From contig NZ_CAMLMK010000084.1 in assembly GCF_946481155.1 (NCBI RefSeq), positions 1-11,612 of the forward strand: 11,612 nt of DNA, in the 5' to 3' direction. The notes below the pieces were generated by a model that saw only the letters and a list, made by a program, of their open reading frames with translations, had not been told where the DNA came from and did no database searches. This DNA is from an uncultured Flavobacterium sp. (lineage in GTDB: Bacteria; Bacteroidota; Bacteroidia; Flavobacteriales; Flavobacteriaceae). How positions within the stretch are numbered: the first letter of the stretch is position 1; each line of letters begins with the position of its first letter. Both the position numbers and the translations under genes were made by a program. Positions 1 through 6,687 of this stretch are shown here, piece by piece.

Positions 1-674
1 CCGCTTCCGCCGCCCATCGGATAAAAACCGCCATCGAAATAATGGTTCATCACTGAGCAATGCACAGGAAAACTGGCTTTACCGGGTGGGAGTCCGTGAT
101 CACCGCACTGTGAATTTAGAATTGCTTTAAGCGTTTTGTCTTTGATATGCCAATCGACTACGCGTTTCAGGCTGAACAGTGCAAATTTCCCAAAATGCCT
201 GGTTCGGAAAGGGACGGTGATGTTCTGCCAAAAACCTTTTAACTTTGGGATCAGCTGCAATTCTTCGCTGACTTTACTCACCAGATGCAGGTATTCTTTT
301 ATGTTTTTTTCTTCCTTTGGAAAATGGTCAATCAGATTTTTTTCCAGGTTCTGGATACCGGCGGGAAGATCATATTTTTGTCCGTTGATATGGCAATGGT
401 CGTAGGCCCTTTTATTCATCCGGAAGAAAATGATATCGTTGGCGACACCGAGTCCCTTATACAAATCACTGGTCGATTGCCCTTCATCCAAAAGGCCTAT
501 ATAATGCACGCCCGGACTAAAGCGCTGTCCGTTGAAGGTAAAACTATGACACCACCCGCCTGGAACCGAATGCTGCTCAAGAACGAGAACCTTCTGTCCT
601 GCTCTGGCCAGACAAAGCGCGGTGGCTAATCCTCCGGCACCGGAGCCAATGATAATCGCGTCAAATTCTTCCAT
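1..674 (-). CDS. FAD-dependent oxidoreductase, phytoene desaturase/RetSat-like (partial, C-terminus missing)
   Basis: An open frame starts at the ATG at 674-672 and runs off the left edge, giving 224 residues without a stop. The N-terminus carries a Rossmann FAD-binding motif (IIIGSGAGG; glycines 10, 12 and 15) with an acidic residue (E33) closing the second strand. It is followed by VPGGWCHSF and GVHYIG, typical of the phytoene desaturase/carotenoid isomerase/retinol saturase group. Near the edge GGFYPMGGG matches the conserved glycine-rich segment of that group. Family members act on conjugated polyenes by desaturation, saturation or isomerisation. Next to polyketide-type genes it could act on the polyene chain or the resorcinol part of a flexirubin-like pigment; this is inferred from context. 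It is the last gene of the minus-strand operon inside the window, 73 bases after the acyltransferase. The exact reaction is unknown. Confidence 0.87.
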   Translation of the reverse strand, partial: MEEFDAIIIGSGAGGLATALCLARAGQKVLVLEQHSVPGGWCHSFTFNGQRFSPGVHYIGLLDEGQSTSDLYKGLGVANDIIFFRMNKRAYDHCHINGQKYDLPAGIQNLEKNLIDHFPKEEKNIKEYLHLVSKVSEELQLIPKLKGFWQNITVPFRTRHFGKFALFSLKRVVDWHIKDKTLKAILNSQCGDHGLPPGKASFPVHCSVMNHYFDGGFYPMGGGS

Positions 675-747
675 AATTTTATTTTTTTAGCTAAAATTGG
701 AGGGAACTTGAATTTATCAATTTTTTGCCAGAGTTGTATCTATTTTG

Positions 748-1623
748 TTATGATTTGTGCCAAAAATGAAAATAATTGAACCATTGCAGTGGGTATTTTT
801 GCAACATGGATTCCACGCTTTCGGTGTAGGCTTTCAGGAGACCTTTTTCGTCGCGTTGTTTTACGTTTGCCATACGGGCATACAAATGGTAATGAAGCTT
901 TGGCTCCTTCATTACGTATACAAAAACCACAGGAACCTTTAAACGCGAAGCAATTAAAAATGGTCCTGCCGGGAAATAAGCATCTTCGCCTAAAAGGGAT
1001 TCTGTCATTAGTTTTGAACCGTCCATATAACGGTCTCCTGTAAAGCAGATCAGTTCGTTGTTGGACAAGGCGTTGTTGATTTCAAAAATATGCGAAAGAT
1101 CATCTCTTACGATAATGAATTTAACGGAAGGCTTTTTGGTAACGCGTTCCAGATATTCTTTGATAGCGGAATGCTCACCATCAGAAGTCACCAGGTTGAT
1201 TTGACAGTCGAGGTCAATTTCACCGAAAAAATGCTCGGCAATCTCAAAATTACCCACATGGGCACTGATCAGAACGCCCCCTTTTTTTTCTGATAAAAGC
1301 TGGTGCAATAATTCCACACCGTCAAATTCATAAGTAAATTTATCGCGCAATCCCGCTGATATTGCAGTTTTGTCGATAAGCGTCTGTCCGAAAATGAAAT
1401 AGCTTTTGTACACCATTGCCTTCGACTTTAAATACGAATATTTAAGTCGGTTTCGGAAATAGTAAAACGTAGCCTGATTGGATTTCGTTTGGAACAGAAA
1501 ATAATAAAAAGCTACAAAAACCAGAACAGAATAGGCTGCTTTGATTCCGAGCTTTTTAATGCAAAAAACAAAAATCTTATACCCCAGAAGAGTCCCTTTG
1601 GACTTACCATCCCATTGACTCAT
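748..1623 (-). CDS. LpxL/HtrB-family acyltransferase of the pigment cluster
   Basis: A 291-residue protein of the lipid A biosynthesis acyltransferase family. A hydrophobic segment at about residues 27-45 probably anchors it to the inner membrane. The family's catalytic H-x4-E motif is present as H122-VGNF-E127. Further family landmarks are GDRYMDGS (196-203) and FPAGPFLIA (217-225). The length is close to the usual 290-310 residues. LpxL-type enzymes move an acyl group from acyl-ACP to a lipid hydroxyl. Aryl-polyene clusters commonly carry a homologue thought to attach the finished polyene acid to its lipid partner, and that is the likely role here rather than lipid A maturation, because the gene follows the carrier protein by only 5 bases in a ketosynthase operon. 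The acceptor (for example a dialkylresorcinol or a glycerolipid) cannot be read from the sequence. Confidence 0.85.
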   Translation of the reverse strand: MSQWDGKSKGTLLGYKIFVFCIKKLGIKAAYSVLVFVAFYYFLFQTKSNQATFYYFRNRLKYSYLKSKAMVYKSYFIFGQTLIDKTAISAGLRDKFTYEFDGVELLHQLLSEKKGGVLISAHVGNFEIAEHFFGEIDLDCQINLVTSDGEHSAIKEYLERVTKKPSVKFIIVRDDLSHIFEINNALSNNELICFTGDRYMDGSKLMTESLLGEDAYFPAGPFLIASRLKVPVVFVYVMKEPKLHYHLYARMANVKQRDEKGLLKAYTESVESMLQKYPLQWFNYFHFWHKS

Positions 1624-1628
1624 CAGTA

Positions 1629-1880
1629 TTAGTTCTTGTTCTGGATTTTCGTTTCGATTAGGTTATAGAAGTCCTGAAATGTAGCGATGCCAACGAAATC
1701 AGCCTCACCCAGCTTCACGCCGAAGTTTGCTTCAATTGTCACCACCAGATCCACATAATCCAGGCTGTCTAACCCTAAAGTGTCTTTTAAATTTGATTCC
1801 GGTGAGATCACCTCCGCATCTACTTCAAATTCATCTACTAAAATCTCATTGATCTTCTCTAAAATCGCTTCTGTATTCAT
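1629..1880 (-). CDS. Acyl carrier protein of the pigment cluster
   Basis: An 83-residue acidic, helical protein with the phosphopantetheine attachment site LGLDSLDYVDL; the modified serine is S39. Size and motif position match stand-alone type II acyl carrier proteins. It would hold the growing aryl-polyene chain as a thioester and present it to the ketosynthase (upstream gene), the ketoreductase and the acyltransferase (next gene, 5 bases away). The 61-base gap from the ketosynthase stop is A/T rich and shows no convincing terminator, so co-transcription is expected. A housekeeping fatty-acid ACP is less likely because the usual fabD/fabF/rnc neighbours are absent and the flanking genes are pigment-type. 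Confidence 0.9.
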   Translation of the reverse strand: MNTEAILEKINEILVDEFEVDAEVISPESNLKDTLGLDSLDYVDLVVTIEANFGVKLGEADFVGIATFQDFYNLIETKIQNKN

Positions 1881-1941
1881 ATAAAATATTTATTATTTTT
1901 TAAAGGTTTATGAAGGCCGCATTTTCATGCTTATTCCATAA

Positions 1942-3168
1942 TTATCCTTTAAATTTCTTTACCACAACTGCTGAATTTGTTCCGCCAAATCCAAAAGAAT
2001 TCGACAAATATATATCAAATTTTTTATTTACTGTCCCGGCAGCAATATTTAACTTTTTGGAATCCTCGTCCGGATTTTCGAAATTGATATTGGGTGCGAT
2101 GAAATCATTCTGCATCATAATCGTCGAATAAATCACTTCGCTTGCCCCTGCCATCCAGCATTCGTGTCCTGTCATGGATTTTGTGGAACTCACATACGGG
2201 TTGCTGTCTCCGAAAACCTCAAAAATAGCTTTTGCCTCATTAGCATCGCCTAATGGCGTTGAAGTTGCATGCGCATTGATATAACCTACTTCGCCGGGCT
2301 GGATTTTTGCCATTTCCAAAGCGCGACGCATGGCTGTTGCCGGGCCTTCTACATTTGGAGTGGAAATATGACCTCCATTAGAAGAGAAACCATATCCTAT
2401 AATTTCTGCGATAATCGGCGCACCACGTTTAATTGCCGATTCGTAACTTTCTATTACTAAGGTCGCTCCACCACCGCTCGGTACTAAGCCATCACGGCCG
2501 GCATCGAAAGGTCTTGACGCTTTTGCAGGCTCTTGTTCGTTCGGAGAGAAAACACCCAATCCGTCAAAACTTGCCATGGCATATTTGTTGATTTCCTGAG
2601 CACCGCCACAGATAATCATATCCTGCATACCTTGCTTGATAAGCAGGAATCCTAATCCGATAGCGTGTGAGCCACTGGCACAAGCGGCACTGATGGTCAT
2701 GTTCACGCCACGCAATCTGAAAATAGTGGAAAGGTTCATGGTTACGGTGGAGTTCATCGATTTGAAAATCGCTCCGGAACCTATTAATGCGGTATCTTTC
2801 TTTTCGCGGATAATGTCGGTCGCTTCGATAATGGCTTTGGAAACACTATCATTACCATAAAGAATACCCACTTCGTTTTCGTCGAAATAACTGTCCTCTA
2901 TTTTGGCATTTTTCAAGGCTTCGATAGTGGCCATGTAGGCATATTCGGTTTCTTCCCCGACACTGATGCGCTGACGGCGGCTCAATAAGTTTTTCAGGTC
3001 CGGTTTTGGAACCATCCCTGTTATTGCCGACTGAAATCCGAATTCCTTTCTTTCCTCATCATATTTTATCCCTGATTTCCCTTCATAAAGTGATTGCTTC
3101 ACCTCTTCCAATGAAGTTCCAATACAGGAATATATCCCCATCCCGGTAATTACGACTCTTCTGTCCAT
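1942..3168 (-). CDS. Beta-ketoacyl-ACP synthase (FabF-like ketosynthase), aryl-polyene type
   Basis: A 408-residue thiolase-fold condensing enzyme. The nucleophile is C163 (in ISAACASGSH), with the two active-site histidines at H300 (NAHATSTPLGD) and H335 (KSMTGHE) and the conserved lysine K330. All of the Cys-His-His set is present, so this is an active ketosynthase and not a chain-length factor. The C-terminal GFGGTNSAVVV loop is also intact. It would condense malonyl-ACP onto the aryl starter and extend the polyene. The segment after H335 reads ECWMAGASE instead of the small-residue LLGAAG of FabF, a difference that may belong to the aryl-polyene subgroup. No partner chain-length factor is seen in the window; it would be expected further left. 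The ATG at 3168 lies 16 bases after the ketoreductase stop. Confidence 0.92.
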   Translation of the reverse strand: MDRRVVITGMGIYSCIGTSLEEVKQSLYEGKSGIKYDEERKEFGFQSAITGMVPKPDLKNLLSRRQRISVGEETEYAYMATIEALKNAKIEDSYFDENEVGILYGNDSVSKAIIEATDIIREKKDTALIGSGAIFKSMNSTVTMNLSTIFRLRGVNMTISAACASGSHAIGLGFLLIKQGMQDMIICGGAQEINKYAMASFDGLGVFSPNEQEPAKASRPFDAGRDGLVPSGGGATLVIESYESAIKRGAPIIAEIIGYGFSSNGGHISTPNVEGPATAMRRALEMAKIQPGEVGYINAHATSTPLGDANEAKAIFEVFGDSNPYVSSTKSMTGHECWMAGASEVIYSTIMMQNDFIAPNINFENPDEDSKKLNIAAGTVNKKFDIYLSNSFGFGGTNSAVVVKKFKG

Positions 3169-3184
3169 GTCCTAAAAAGTAGTT

Positions 3185-3916
3185 TTATGAATAAATTCCT
3201 CCGTTTATATTAATAACTTCTCCCGTAATGTAACCTGCTTTTCGCGAGGCTAGGAACGCAACTAAATCCGCCACTTCTTCTGCTTCGCCAAAACGGTTTG
3301 CCGGTACCATCTTAATTAATTCTTTTTCATCTAAATCACTTGTCATATCCGTACGGATAAAACCAGGCGCTACTGCATTTACGGTAATATTACGTTTTGC
3401 TACTTCCTGCGCTAAGGCTTTGGTAGCTGCTACAACTGCTCCTTTTGCTGCCGAATAATTGGTTTGCCCAGCCGTTCCCTTCACTCCGGAAACCGACACC
3501 ATATTTACGATTCGGCCGTATTTGTTACGCAACATTCTTTGGATGAAGAAGTTGGTTACGTTGAAAAATCCGTTCAGGCTGGTGTTGATTACATTATTCC
3601 AGTCTTCGTGGGACATCCACATAAACAAACCGTCGCGTGTAATGCCTGCATTGTTTACCAATACTTCCACTATTGCTTCCGGGTTCGCTTCCTGCCATGC
3701 CGTTAATGCATTCTTCACGTCTTCCGCATCGGAAACATTGAATTTGATTATCTCTCCGGTTGCACCTTTTTTGATAACTTCTTCTAAAGTCTTTTCGGCT
3801 GCGTCCTGATTGGATTGATAATTAATCAGTATGTGATAATTTTTATCTTCTGCCAATTTCTGACAAATAGCACTCCCGATTCCGCGGGAACCTCCTGTTA
3901 CTAAGGCACACTTCAT
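3185..3916 (-). CDS. 3-oxoacyl-ACP reductase (FabG-like SDR ketoreductase)
   Basis: A classical short-chain dehydrogenase/reductase of 243 residues. It has the NAD(P)-binding TGGSRGIG (7-14), NNAGITRD (88-95) typical of FabG, the catalytic set N111, S141, Y154 and K158, and the PGFIRTDM segment that follows. It should reduce the beta-keto group after each condensation using NADPH. I start at the ATG at 3916-3914. A longer frame beginning with TTG at 3949 adds 11 residues but overlaps the WG-repeat gene, while the chosen start follows that gene's stop by 4 bases and places the Rossmann strand at the N-terminus as usual for the family. A housekeeping fabG is possible in principle, but the setting between ammonia-lyase and ketosynthase genes argues for a dedicated copy. 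Confidence 0.92.
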   Translation of the reverse strand: MKCALVTGGSRGIGSAICQKLAEDKNYHILINYQSNQDAAEKTLEEVIKKGATGEIIKFNVSDAEDVKNALTAWQEANPEAIVEVLVNNAGITRDGLFMWMSHEDWNNVINTSLNGFFNVTNFFIQRMLRNKYGRIVNMVSVSGVKGTAGQTNYSAAKGAVVAATKALAQEVAKRNITVNAVAPGFIRTDMTSDLDEKELIKMVPANRFGEAEEVADLVAFLASRKAGYITGEVININGGIYS

Positions 3917-3920
3917 ATTT

Positions 3921-5030
3921 TTATTTTTGAAATAATTCGGCATTGTCAAACCACTTGCCCGATAAAACCGAGCCGTCCGTCTTTATGAAGCCCCATTTTT
4001 TTGAGGACTTCACGCGTGCGATGCCATTTATAAAACCTTTTTCTTCTTTTCTGAAAATTGCAAATCCGCCTGAGGTAATCTGGTAATTGGACGGGATTAC
4101 TAATTTTCCTGTAGCATCAATAAAGCCCCATTCTTTCTCTTTTACCGGAGCCAGGCCATCGGCACTGAAAATTTCTGCATCAGCATAGGTTGGCTGTACC
4201 ACATACTCGCCTTTCAGATTGATGTATCCCCATTTTTTCCCGTCAGATACAGGAGCAAGGTTTTTTGAAAAAGCTCTCGCTTTATCGAATTTAGGTTCAA
4301 TAACCCATTTCCCTTTCAGGTCGATAAACCCAATCTTCTCGCCTTTTTTAGCATAGGTAATGTCTTGCGTATGAAAATCCCAGATCTTGTCTACGCCTTC
4401 CATCGGAATAAATTTATTTTCGGAAACCAAACCGAACATTTCGCCTTTTTTGGCCCATGTCGTATTTTTAAATAAGTTACCTACGTCATCATACTCCACA
4501 GCTACAACAACCTTTCCTTTTTTATCGATAACACCCCATTTGTCATTGTTCTTAACTCTGGCAAAACCCTCATCAAAGGATTTGATGGTTTGGTATGTGG
4601 GCGGAAGAATGATTTCTCCTTTGGTATTGATTAGCCCGATTTTTTCGTTTTGTTTTATGAAGGCAACGCCATCCTCAAAATCGTATACTTTCTCCGAAGC
4701 AGGCATTGTTACCATTTCGCCTTTTCTATTGATATAAAACCATTGCTTTTCTTTTTCCACAACACAAATTCCGCTGTTGAAATATTTGGCATCTGTAAAT
4801 GTTGGCTGGATTACCCATTCGCCTTTCGGATTGATAAAGCCCCATTTACCGTTTTCCTCGGCAGCAGCTAAACCTTCCGAAAAATTTTTTGCCACCTTGA
4901 ATTTCGGCTGAATAGCGAAATCCCCTGTTTTGGAAATGTAACCAAATTTTCCGTCAAGACGCACTAACGCCAATTCCTGAGCAGAAACAAGCTGAACAAA
5001 CAATACCAGTAAAAAAGCGATTTTTTTCAT
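3921..5030 (-). CDS. Secreted WG-repeat protein within the pigment operon
   Basis: A 369-residue protein with a clear signal peptide (MKKIAFLLVLFVQLVSA, likely cleavage before Q18). The rest is almost entirely WG (KWG) repeats: about ten units, spaced roughly 30-45 residues apart, of the form K-W-G-F/Y-I-x-x-K-G-x-x-V-I-x-P-x-F/Y. Strict WG appears in about half; others have FG, IG or, in the third unit, WF. Such repeats are thought to fold as beta structures and are usually found in proteins of unknown function, often exported. No catalytic motif is visible. The gene is tightly packed, 17 bases after the ammonia-lyase and 4 bases before the ketoreductase, so it is almost certainly co-expressed. 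A periplasmic or outer-membrane role in holding or placing the pigment is speculation. Confidence 0.85.
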   Translation of the reverse strand: MKKIAFLLVLFVQLVSAQELALVRLDGKFGYISKTGDFAIQPKFKVAKNFSEGLAAAEENGKWGFINPKGEWVIQPTFTDAKYFNSGICVVEKEKQWFYINRKGEMVTMPASEKVYDFEDGVAFIKQNEKIGLINTKGEIILPPTYQTIKSFDEGFARVKNNDKWGVIDKKGKVVVAVEYDDVGNLFKNTTWAKKGEMFGLVSENKFIPMEGVDKIWDFHTQDITYAKKGEKIGFIDLKGKWVIEPKFDKARAFSKNLAPVSDGKKWGYINLKGEYVVQPTYADAEIFSADGLAPVKEKEWGFIDATGKLVIPSNYQITSGGFAIFRKEEKGFINGIARVKSSKKWGFIKTDGSVLSGKWFDNAELFQK

Positions 5031-5047
5031 CCTGTATAAATTAACTG

Positions 5048-6568
5048 TTACTCTGCCATTAAATAGTCTTTCACCTGCTGTACGAACGGGTACATAACCA
5101 TATCTTCCTTAAATTCCGGGATGATGTTTCGCACCTCGTCATACATCTTTCTCGTAACTGAAGAGACTTCATTTTTGAAACCTAAAGCGTCTATTGCCTG
5201 AACGATCGTAATCAATTCTATAGCTAAAACCTCAAAGGCATTTTCGATTACTTTCCCTGTAATCACAGCGGCATTAGTTCCCATGCTCACTATATCCTGA
5301 TTGTCATTGTTGTTTGGGATGCTGTGCACGTACATTGAATTCGATAACATCTGGCTTTCCGCTGTTGTGGAAGTCGCCGTGAACTGAACACCCTGCATAC
5401 CGAAATTAAATCCTAAGGTTCCTAAGTTCACGAACGGAGGCAGGATTTCGTTTAATTTTGAATTCAGCAAATAGTTCAGCTGGCGTTCTGCTAACATCGT
5501 TAATTTTGCTACCACCAATTTCAGCTTGTCCATCTCCAGGGAAATATAATCGCCGTGGAAGTTTCCGCCGTGGTATACATGCTGGTTTTTCACGTCTACA
5601 ATCGGGTTATCATTGGCCGAATTCATTTCGTTTTCCAGTACACCGGCAACGGACTTAACCGTATCCAGAACCGGACCTAAAATCTGAGGCACACAGCGCA
5701 ATGAATAGTATTCCTGAACTTTTTCCTTGAAAACATCTTCCGTATTTTCACCGGTATAAAGATGGTCTTCTCGTTTTCTTACCAACTTACTGTCATTCAG
5801 GTTATCGCGCATGCGTTTCGCAACTTCCTGCTGGCCGAAATGACGTTTGGTGTTGTTTAATTCTGCAGATAAATGATCATCGTACGCCTGCACAATTTCG
5901 TTGATTGCACACGAACATTTAATCGACCAATCCAAAACTTTTTCAGCATTATGGACATTTACGATGCCGATTCCTGTCATCACTGAAGTACCATTCATCA
6001 ATGCCAATCCTTCACGGATTTCTACATTGATAGGCTGAAGATTCTCGATTTCAAAAACCTCTTTCGTCGCTCTTCTTTCACCTTTATAGAACACTTCGCC
6101 TTCACCGATTAATGTCAGGGCCAAATGCGCCAACTGTACTAAATCGCCGCTGGCTCCCACTCCTCCGTGCTCAAAAATAAGCGGTGTAATATCTCTGTTT
6201 ATAAACTCCTTCATTAAGTGAATTACCGAAGGATGCACCCCTGAATTCCCTAAAGAAAGTGTGTTCAGTCGTGCCAGAATAGCCGACTTCACGCAAACCG
6301 GGCTTAAGGGTTTTCCGGTTCCGGAAGAATGACTTCTGATTAAATTATATTGTAGTTGCAGGCGGTCTTCGTCTTTGATGCGGTATTGCGCCATTGGGCC
6401 AAAACCTGTGTTTACGCCATATATTACTTTGTTCCCTGAAAATTCTTTTAAAAAATTAAAGCTTTGTTCTACCCTGTTTAATACCTCATTGCTCACATCA
6501 ACCTTGTTGTTTTTAAACACGATTGAGGCGAATTCCTCCAAGCTCAAATATTCATTAATTGTACTCAT
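5048..6568 (-). CDS. Aromatic amino acid ammonia-lyase (tyrosine ammonia-lyase type)
   Basis: A 506-residue member of the HAL/PAL/TAL family. The Ala139-Ser140-Gly141 triplet (in GGVGASGDL) forms the MIO electrophile, and Y50 (YGVNTGFG) is the expected catalytic tyrosine. H80 in the RSHSSGTG segment fits HAL and TAL rather than typical PAL. N422-Q423-D424 replaces the Gln-Glu-Asp seen in true histidine lyases, pointing to an aromatic substrate. From memory it is very like the tyrosine ammonia-lyase of Flavobacterium johnsoniae, including the N-terminal NEYLSLEEF. It would turn tyrosine into 4-coumarate plus ammonia, supplying the aryl starter of the polyene. The ATG at 6568 is preferred; a TTG directly upstream at 6571 also extends the frame. 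First gene of the minus-strand operon. Confidence 0.93.
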   Translation of the reverse strand: MSTINEYLSLEEFASIVFKNNKVDVSNEVLNRVEQSFNFLKEFSGNKVIYGVNTGFGPMAQYRIKDEDRLQLQYNLIRSHSSGTGKPLSPVCVKSAILARLNTLSLGNSGVHPSVIHLMKEFINRDITPLIFEHGGVGASGDLVQLAHLALTLIGEGEVFYKGERRATKEVFEIENLQPINVEIREGLALMNGTSVMTGIGIVNVHNAEKVLDWSIKCSCAINEIVQAYDDHLSAELNNTKRHFGQQEVAKRMRDNLNDSKLVRKREDHLYTGENTEDVFKEKVQEYYSLRCVPQILGPVLDTVKSVAGVLENEMNSANDNPIVDVKNQHVYHGGNFHGDYISLEMDKLKLVVAKLTMLAERQLNYLLNSKLNEILPPFVNLGTLGFNFGMQGVQFTATSTTAESQMLSNSMYVHSIPNNNDNQDIVSMGTNAAVITGKVIENAFEVLAIELITIVQAIDALGFKNEVSSVTRKMYDEVRNIIPEFKEDMVMYPFVQQVKDYLMAE

Positions 6569-6603
6569 CAAAAGTTGTATTTTTCTGCTTAAAAGAATGT
6601 AAG

Positions 6604-6611
6604 CAAATTTA
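6604..6611 (-). promoter_or_regulatory. Possible -7 box for the ammonia-lyase operon
   Basis: On the minus strand this reads TAAATTTG, a full match to the Bacteroidota -7 consensus TAnnTTTG. It lies 36 bases before the ATG at 6568, giving a leader of about 30 bases. I cannot find a good TTG-type -33 element at the normal 17-23 base spacing, so this rests on the -7 box and on its place at the head of the operon. Confidence 0.45.
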
Positions 6612-6634
6612 TTTTAAAATTGGATTTATGTCTT

Positions 6635-6642
6635 TACATTTG
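6635..6642 (+). promoter_or_regulatory. Possible -7 box for the halogenase-like gene
   Basis: TACATTTG matches TAnnTTTG and lies 45 bases before the ATG at 6688. The nearest TTG (6620-6622) is only 12 bases upstream, shorter than the usual spacing. With the opposite-strand box at 6604-6611 it makes a compact divergent control region, so a regulator bound here could act on both transcripts. Confidence 0.45.
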
Positions 6643-6687
6643 ACCGGTTGCAAAGGTAACATATTATTAAAAAGAAAAAAGAAAAAT

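Noticed and set aside
136..629. Two plus-strand open frames at the left end
   Set aside because: They lie antisense to a clearly conserved FAD oxidoreductase frame that continues off the left edge.
685..696. Perfect palindrome TTTTAGCTAAAA before the left-edge gene
   Set aside because: It is short and A/T rich, in an A/T-rich spacer, with no loop or T run, so neither an operator nor a terminator can be argued.
3917..3949. Longer TTG-started form of the ketoreductase
   Set aside because: It overlaps the preceding gene and adds residues before the normal first strand of the fold; the ATG at 3916 fits operon spacing.
6559..6687. N-terminal 43-codon extension of the halogenase-like gene
   Set aside because: The added residues cover the divergent promoter boxes and overlap the ammonia-lyase start; the FAD motif follows the ATG at 6688 directly.
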